64,000 nucleotides of DNA, taken from contig CAJNOL010000203.1 of the NCBI GenBank assembly GCA_905250125.1, positions 124,001 through 188,000 of the forward strand. The letters run 5' to 3'. Under the pieces are notes generated by a model. It was not told where the DNA came from, did not search any database, and saw nothing but the letters and a program-made list of their open reading frames with translations. Positions 59,301-64,000 of the stretch are shown here, in pieces. Position numbers and translations under genes: made by a program. This stretch comes from Rotaria sordida (Eukaryota > Rotifera > Eurotatoria > Philodinida > Philodinidae). Position 1 is the first letter of the stretch. Each line of letters starts with the position of its first letter.

Positions 59301-60986
59301 AAAAAAAATAATAACAATTTTAATAGTTGATGCGACATGCTCTAAAATTTTATCATTTCGAAAATTCTCTCAAATTATTAGATTCATTTAACACGTTTAT
59401 ATTGAAAAAAACTTTAGACACCTTACTAATTGATACTTAGCGTATTACTGCGGAAATACTGCACTTTAATGGTATCTTTTTAGCCGAATAACATAGTCCT
59501 CCTCAGAAACATTAGGAAAACTGATTTTCGAATTTTGACTTGAAACTTTGTATCGAGACAATCCTTAATGAGAACAGTTTCTTTTCAATGTTTCAAATCT
59601 TGTTCTTTCATTCCTATTCTAAGATGTTGCTATGGTAAAAGTGTGTCTTTTAACCTCGCTTATATGCACGGACTGATTTGATATTCTTATTTCAGGATAG
59701 AAATTAAAGCTTATCTCTGTACAAAGTTTTAAGTCGAAATTCGAAAATTTGGTTTCCTAAGGGGAACCACGTCACTCATTTAAAAACTGCTATAAAAATG
59801 CAGTATCTCAGCAGCAATAAGCTAAAGGTCTGAAGTATTTTCTGAATATTCATATCTCTTTTGAGTCTACATGATGTACATAGTTTCGACTCAAAAGTAA
59901 TTAATCAGTTAAGTGACTTCCCTCATAAGCACTTTTATTACTGACATACTCTTCTCCGTGCTAGGGCCTCGGGAAGCCACAAAAATCTCGACGTCAACTT
60001 ATGCTCATTATTTTCTTTGAAGATCTATGAGAGTACCACAAAATGGGTGCCGTCTATCATAACTCTTTGTATTTTAGTAATAATGCCTCTGCAATACGAA
60101 TGATCTGGATTCTTGGTGAATTACGTGTACTGAATTTTTTCGACCTCGAGCACATATAGTGGCCAAGATGGGCTTGAGCGGATTTGTTCTGTTCACTGCT
60201 GTAGTATCTATGTTGAGAATTTATCGAACACTTACTCAGTATTTTTATTCCATGACTCACAATAAAGTCTTGTATCAGCAAAATACCATAATTTATTTCC
60301 ACGTGAATCTTCACCAAATGGTTCAAAACGAAGAGAATCAGCTGGCATATTCTAAAGAAAGAGAGAGGCCAACAAGACGAATAGAAATTATTATTTCATT
60401 ATATTCTTACCTCAGTTACTTGATCAATATCAGCTTTATTTAATCGTGCATCACATAAAGCACGAAGTACAGTAACTTTTTCAAAAATAGACATTTCGTG
60501 CCATTCAGCTGTTGTTATTGAATCATCAGATATTGTCATTGTAGTTGATGGAATTGTAGAATTAATATTCAGATCACATCGCTTGAGTACATTGGTAAGT
60601 ATAACAAACATATTACTTGAACTAGAAAAAAAAACGAAACAAAAGAATTATTTAAAATTATTTAGTTATACACAAAATTATTTTACTTGACATGTAAACG
60701 TGTCAATCCGGAGAGAAGTGATATGAGAAGTTCTTGTAGAAATGGATGTATTTCATTTGGATTATCCGATAATAAAGCATCTTCTAATTCTTCTTGATGA
60801 AAATCAAACAATTGAAAAGCATCACAAAAAATACGTGCAAATAAAGATATATATGGAATTTGCCAACTATTTTGTAAAGCTAAAAAACAAAAAATAAAAT
60901 CAAAAAACAAAAAAAATTTCAACATGTTTTATTTACGTACCCTTTTGTATATTTGATAGTTGTGCATCGGGCCATTCTGATGACAT
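56322..60986 (-). CDS. CECR2: CECR2-like chromatin protein (DDT-like region and bromodomain)
   Basis: Ten exons: 60941-60986, 60687-60879, 60411-60621, 60236-60351, 58273-58655, 58059-58205, 57916-58007, 57615-57850 (across the gap), 57297-57556 and 56322-56732. Collapsing the N gap gives 662 residues and consistent phases. The N-terminus (NSWQIPYISLFARIFCDAF, FHQEELEDALLSDN) and the following PADSLRFEPFGEDSRGNKLW match CECR2. A long charged helix (KRRQEETIAKERERLERDE) precedes the bromodomain (about 366-460) with NPMDLSKI and ELMVANCEQYNG; N435 is the expected acetyl-lysine Asn. CECR2 is a subunit of the SNF2L-containing CERF remodeller and reads acetylated histones. The tail (a SDDDDDDNE acidic stretch, then 136 residues of the last exon) is unlike the vertebrate one. 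Intron 4 is 1.6 kb and carries a foldback element. Confidence 0.85.
57721..57820. other. Assembly gap (100 N) inside the bromodomain exon
   Basis: The gap is a fixed-length placeholder. Both sides carry TTGTTG (57715-57720 and 57821-57826). Merging them gives an uninterrupted exon reading LSKIQQKINNKVY with normal bromodomain spacing. Confidence 0.85.
58720..59000. repeat. Possible Tc1-like end in CECR2 intron 4
   Basis: TATAGTAGTGGACAAAAGTC at about 58719-58738 resembles the CAGTGGTGGACAAAAGT ends of Tc1-like elements. The matching opposite end was not found, so only a fragment at best. Confidence 0.3.
59437..59930. repeat. Foldback family A copy in CECR2 intron 4
   Basis: The right end (AAGTGACTTCCCTCATAA) and arm (GACTCAAAAGTAATTAATCA) match the terminal repeat of the 12185-12625 copy. 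The left side starts later than the intact copy and has lost its outer arm. The long intron (58656-60235) is largely explained by it. Confidence 0.65.
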
Positions 60987-62765
60987 AACCCTGGTTGTTG
61001 TTATTGTTGTTTATTTCTGAAAAAAGAAAACAAATTTTGTATGAGTCATTAATATATTTGACCATTATTAGAATGATTTAGATGAGTCATTGTTTTGAAT
61101 TTAGTTCGATTATTTTATCTTGATCTTTGACAATTCGAATGAGATAACTTTATATGATAAGAAGATTTTCTCTTTTTTTTTTGTTTTTCTTTTGTAAATA
61201 AACAAACCCATAAATAGATTTATGTATGAAACTATTTTTATCTATTTATAATTTTTTGTTTGTTTTTGAAATAAAAAACAACAACATAGTGTTTATATTG
61301 AATATCTCGATTAAGATAATTGAAATTACGAGTAATATCAATGAGAAAATGCTTTTGCTATAAAAGACGTCATTTACTCTTTCTGTCGTCTTTTTCTCCA
61401 TTTCTTTCTGTCTTTGATTATTTAACCAATTATAAGTTAATTGAAAGTAATATCAAACATATTATTGATTTTATGTTGAACTTTGACAAAAAAAAAGAAG
61501 TAAATCTTAAATACAATCATAAATCTATTGAAAAAATGGAATTTATTTTTCTATACGAGGGCGCCACAATCAAATATTTATTGCAAGTTTTTTTGTTTTT
61601 TGTTAGAAAAAAATTTTTATTAGAAAACGAATCACATTATCAAGTTTAACTAAGCTTTTGTGTATTGATAATTTGAAAAATATTTCATTTCTAAATATAT
61701 ATTAATATGTTAATTTTTCATTGGCAGTTTCTCCTCAATTTGATTTATTACTCCATCAGATTTTTTTGTCAAAACAACAATAGTGAACGTCATTCTTGAG
61801 AATTATTCAAAAGTTCATCGGTAGCGGAAATTTTGATTCTAGGGTGTACTTAACATTGTTTTATAAGATCGAAGTTTGAAGATTAAAAATGAGAAGAAAA
61901 TCAGGAAAAAAATCGCAATTTGCGTTTGAAGGAACATGCGAAGGTTTATATTCATTCAAATACGATCTTCGAAAGAAGAGTTTATGATTTGGTTTACTGC
62001 AAAAAACAAGTTTTAATAGCTAAGGAGAAATGTTCATTAAAAAAAAAAAAGATATTTCATTGTGACTTTGTTCGCTGTTGAAAACGTTTAATAGGCATGT
62101 TAATCTGACTCAGATTTTTCGTACAGTCCTTTTTCACTTGTAATAAAGAATCCTCATTTCAAGTCATTGCCAATATATTTATACAAAACTCAATGTTTCC
62201 TTAGTTTGACTGACTAAGAAAATGTTATTATGAGCTGTCGTAGGCGGTGAAAACTTTTGACGGTTGTACAAGAATTGTGATGTATTGCGCAAATCTATCA
62301 ATCTGATGGAAGATGAAAATAATGTTTGAGCCTATTCTAACCTACAATGTATGAATCTAGAGCAGCCTTGTGGCTTGAACGCCTATGCAAAAATTCTATC
62401 CCAATTCATCTTGAAAAATAACTACAAAAAGCACTTAAAAAATATAAAGCCAATGAAGATTCAGTTCTTAAATATTAAGATAACATTTCTCTGTTTGATT
62501 TTGAAAATATATAATAATCTATTTTCATTTTTTTTTAATTAGTGAATATCGGTGAATCATTACTATCACTTGATATGCTCAAAAGTTTATTATAGAATTA
62601 ATGACATTATTTAAGTATATTGCATTGCTTTTATGATTGTTCTTGTTTAATTATAACGTGAATCATCAACCAACAATTATCCATTGGAGATCGGTCCACT
62701 TTCGTCAGTAAGATAGTTTTTGTTTTGTTGGTTTTTTCATATAAATTGATGATGATTATTTGTAG
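60987..62765. other. Spacer upstream of CECR2-like gene, no gene seen
   Basis: The CECR2 promoter must be at the left edge. The plus-strand frame 61320-61649 is Lys/Phe-rich with no motif and is not supported. Confidence 0.4.
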
Positions 62766-62858
62766 CATTTTCGAGATGAACATACTGTCAGACGTTGTAC
62801 ATCAGGTCAAAAAAGTTCTATTGCATGTAAACTTTATGGAGCTATTTATCCATCACAA
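62766..62858 (+). CDS. Isolated probable exon, gene unknown
   Basis: A 93-bp open stretch flanked by acceptor TTTGTAG and donor GTACGT. Its codon choice matches local exons (A/T at third positions). It reads HFRDEHTVRRCTSGQKSSI then ACKLYGAIYPSQ. A possible next exon near 62983-63135 reads ALNSISNSSLNSQYSSLSNA and HTERFHRWTRNERF and ends in a stop. No upstream exon with a start could be joined. It may belong to a small gene or to a relic. Confidence 0.33.
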
Positions 62859-64000
62859 GTACGTTTTTTTATAATATACTTGATAAAAAATTGAAGATAT
62901 TTTTTCTCAACGAGTGAATACTACAAGTACTGATCAAAAATATAAGACCAATGTATTTTTGATTTTTTTTCTACGATATCAAGCATTAAACTCAATTTCA
63001 AATAGTAGTTTGAATAGCCAATACAGTTCTCTATCAAATGCATCTCATACTGAGAGATTTCATAGATGGACTAGGAACGAAAGGTTTCTAGAAAATCAAA
63101 GACAGGAGTTTTTCAGGTCTCAAAACGCTATGTGAAGATTACTTTTTAAGAATGTCATATTAAAGAACACAAAATCCTGAATAACATGAGCGATTACCGC
63201 ATATTCTATGACCTTCTGTTTAAAAAAATTGATCATAGCATTGCGGAACACGCATTGTTTTTGTTATTTGTGATGCTTAGAACTTTTTAAGAGAAGGTCG
63301 TAGGAAATGCGACAATCTCTCATTTTATTCAGAACTTTGTGCTCGTTGAGACGATACTTTTGAAAGCTTATTTTCACAAGATCATTTGGGATCAGAAAAC
63401 TACCGTGTTAGGTTTTTCAGAAACCATCATTGGATATTTAAATCATTCTTTAAATTTGATTTACATGCTTGGTATTGTAAAAAAAAAAAAGAATAAAAAA
63501 TACGTTGGTCTTGTATTCTGAACTAGTACTGTAGTAAGCTTTGTAAAATGTGTAAGAAACTTTAGTTAACAGTTTATCTCTTGACTACAATGGCATGATA
63601 GAAAACAAAATAATGAATGTTTATTTAGGCTAAAACACTGGCGAACAACTCCTTATGATATCAATATAACTAAATGTATTTATTGTAGTTTTTGTCAAGA
63701 AGTCTATCTTGTTGATGTTATTGTTCAGATTAAAATATAATTTATTTCTTGTTTATCTTGATTGCTTTGTTTCTAGGTTCTCAATTGAACAGAAACATGT
63801 AACTTCTTCAAAAAATAGCATCAAATATTTCAAGCTCATTATTTCTAGTGATAGTAATGATCAGAGACACAACTTCTTTTGTGTTTAAATCAATTTTCTT
63901 ACATCATAGTACAAAAAAAAGAATGACATTGACATTTTCTTATGTTTTGATTGTATGAACATGATTATTTTTTCTTTCTTTCTTTTTCTTTTAAATTTTT
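62859..64000. other. Right end, no further gene supported
   Basis: Apart from the tentative second exon near 62983-63135, only short frames occur. The frame 63339-63521 has no motif. Confidence 0.4.

Noticed and set aside
1..64000. CRISPR arrays, rRNA genes, bacterial operons, telomeric repeats
   Set aside because: None seen; repeats here are foldbacks, MITEs, microsatellites and one segmental duplication.

Overview
The window is nuclear DNA of a small, intron-rich, strongly AT-rich metazoan. Most introns are 50-75 bp with GT-AG borders. Genes are dense and lie on both strands. The content is animal: an axonemal CCDC39, TRIM-NHL, MAP kinase, hnRNP H-type splicing factor, lamin-tail, LIM, SLCO/OATP, apolipoprotein-L-like and CECR2-type chromatin genes. 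Codon choice, the short introns and a decayed fragment resembling a protein module I associate with bdelloid rotifers (around 23.9-24.2 kb) make a bdelloid rotifer my best guess. That is an inference, not proven here.

Layout. 1-2051 (-): 5' part of CCDC39, head to head with a TRIM-NHL gene (2288-7370, +) whose large introns hold foldback and hAT-type elements. 9274-10755 (-): divergent MAP kinase with an unusual TSY activation loop. 10.8-15.0 kb: repeat-bearing spacer with a nuclear-receptor ligand-binding-domain relic. 15046-17239 (+): three-qRRM hnRNP H/F-like protein. 17846-18493 (+): lamin-tail protein. 20287-21153 (+): intronless vWA protein. 21.2-24.7 kb: repeat-rich spacer with a near-perfect 0.4 kb hairpin and the bdelloid-type fragment. 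24709-26082 (-): secreted DUF4139-like protein. 26631-29000 (-): inositol-polyphosphate 5-phosphatase with a predicted signal peptide and a C-terminal membrane anchor. 30305-32348 (+): secreted Cys-rich GCC2/GCC3 protein. 33005-33850 (+): Ly6/uPAR-like, probably GPI-anchored protein.

A segmental duplication covers about 36.9-40.6 and 48.2-52.2 kb. Each copy holds an SLCO transporter facing an apolipoprotein-L-like gene tail to tail. Copy A keeps an intact SLCO but a truncated APOL. Copy B keeps an intact APOL but a broken SLCO (premature stop plus a transposon that replaces the start of exon 2). The copies are therefore reciprocally degenerate. Between them lie a small coiled-coil gene (42812-43841 or to 44244, -) and two hAT-type MITEs with perfect 8-bp target duplications.

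The right part has a LIM-domain gene (53945-55995, +) converging on a CECR2-like DDT/bromodomain gene (56322-60986, -). The 100-N assembly gap at 57721-57820 falls inside its bromodomain. The flanks overlap by six bases and join in frame, so probably nothing is missing. From 61.0 to 64.0 kb only one plausible exon is visible.

I re-spliced every multi-exon model by hand, and intron phases and total lengths agree in each. Functions rest on motif recognition, with no database search. The most unusual finding is the predicted luminal/extracellular membrane-anchored 5-phosphatase, followed by the TSY MAP kinase, the reciprocal SLCO/APOL decay and the several families of foldback elements.
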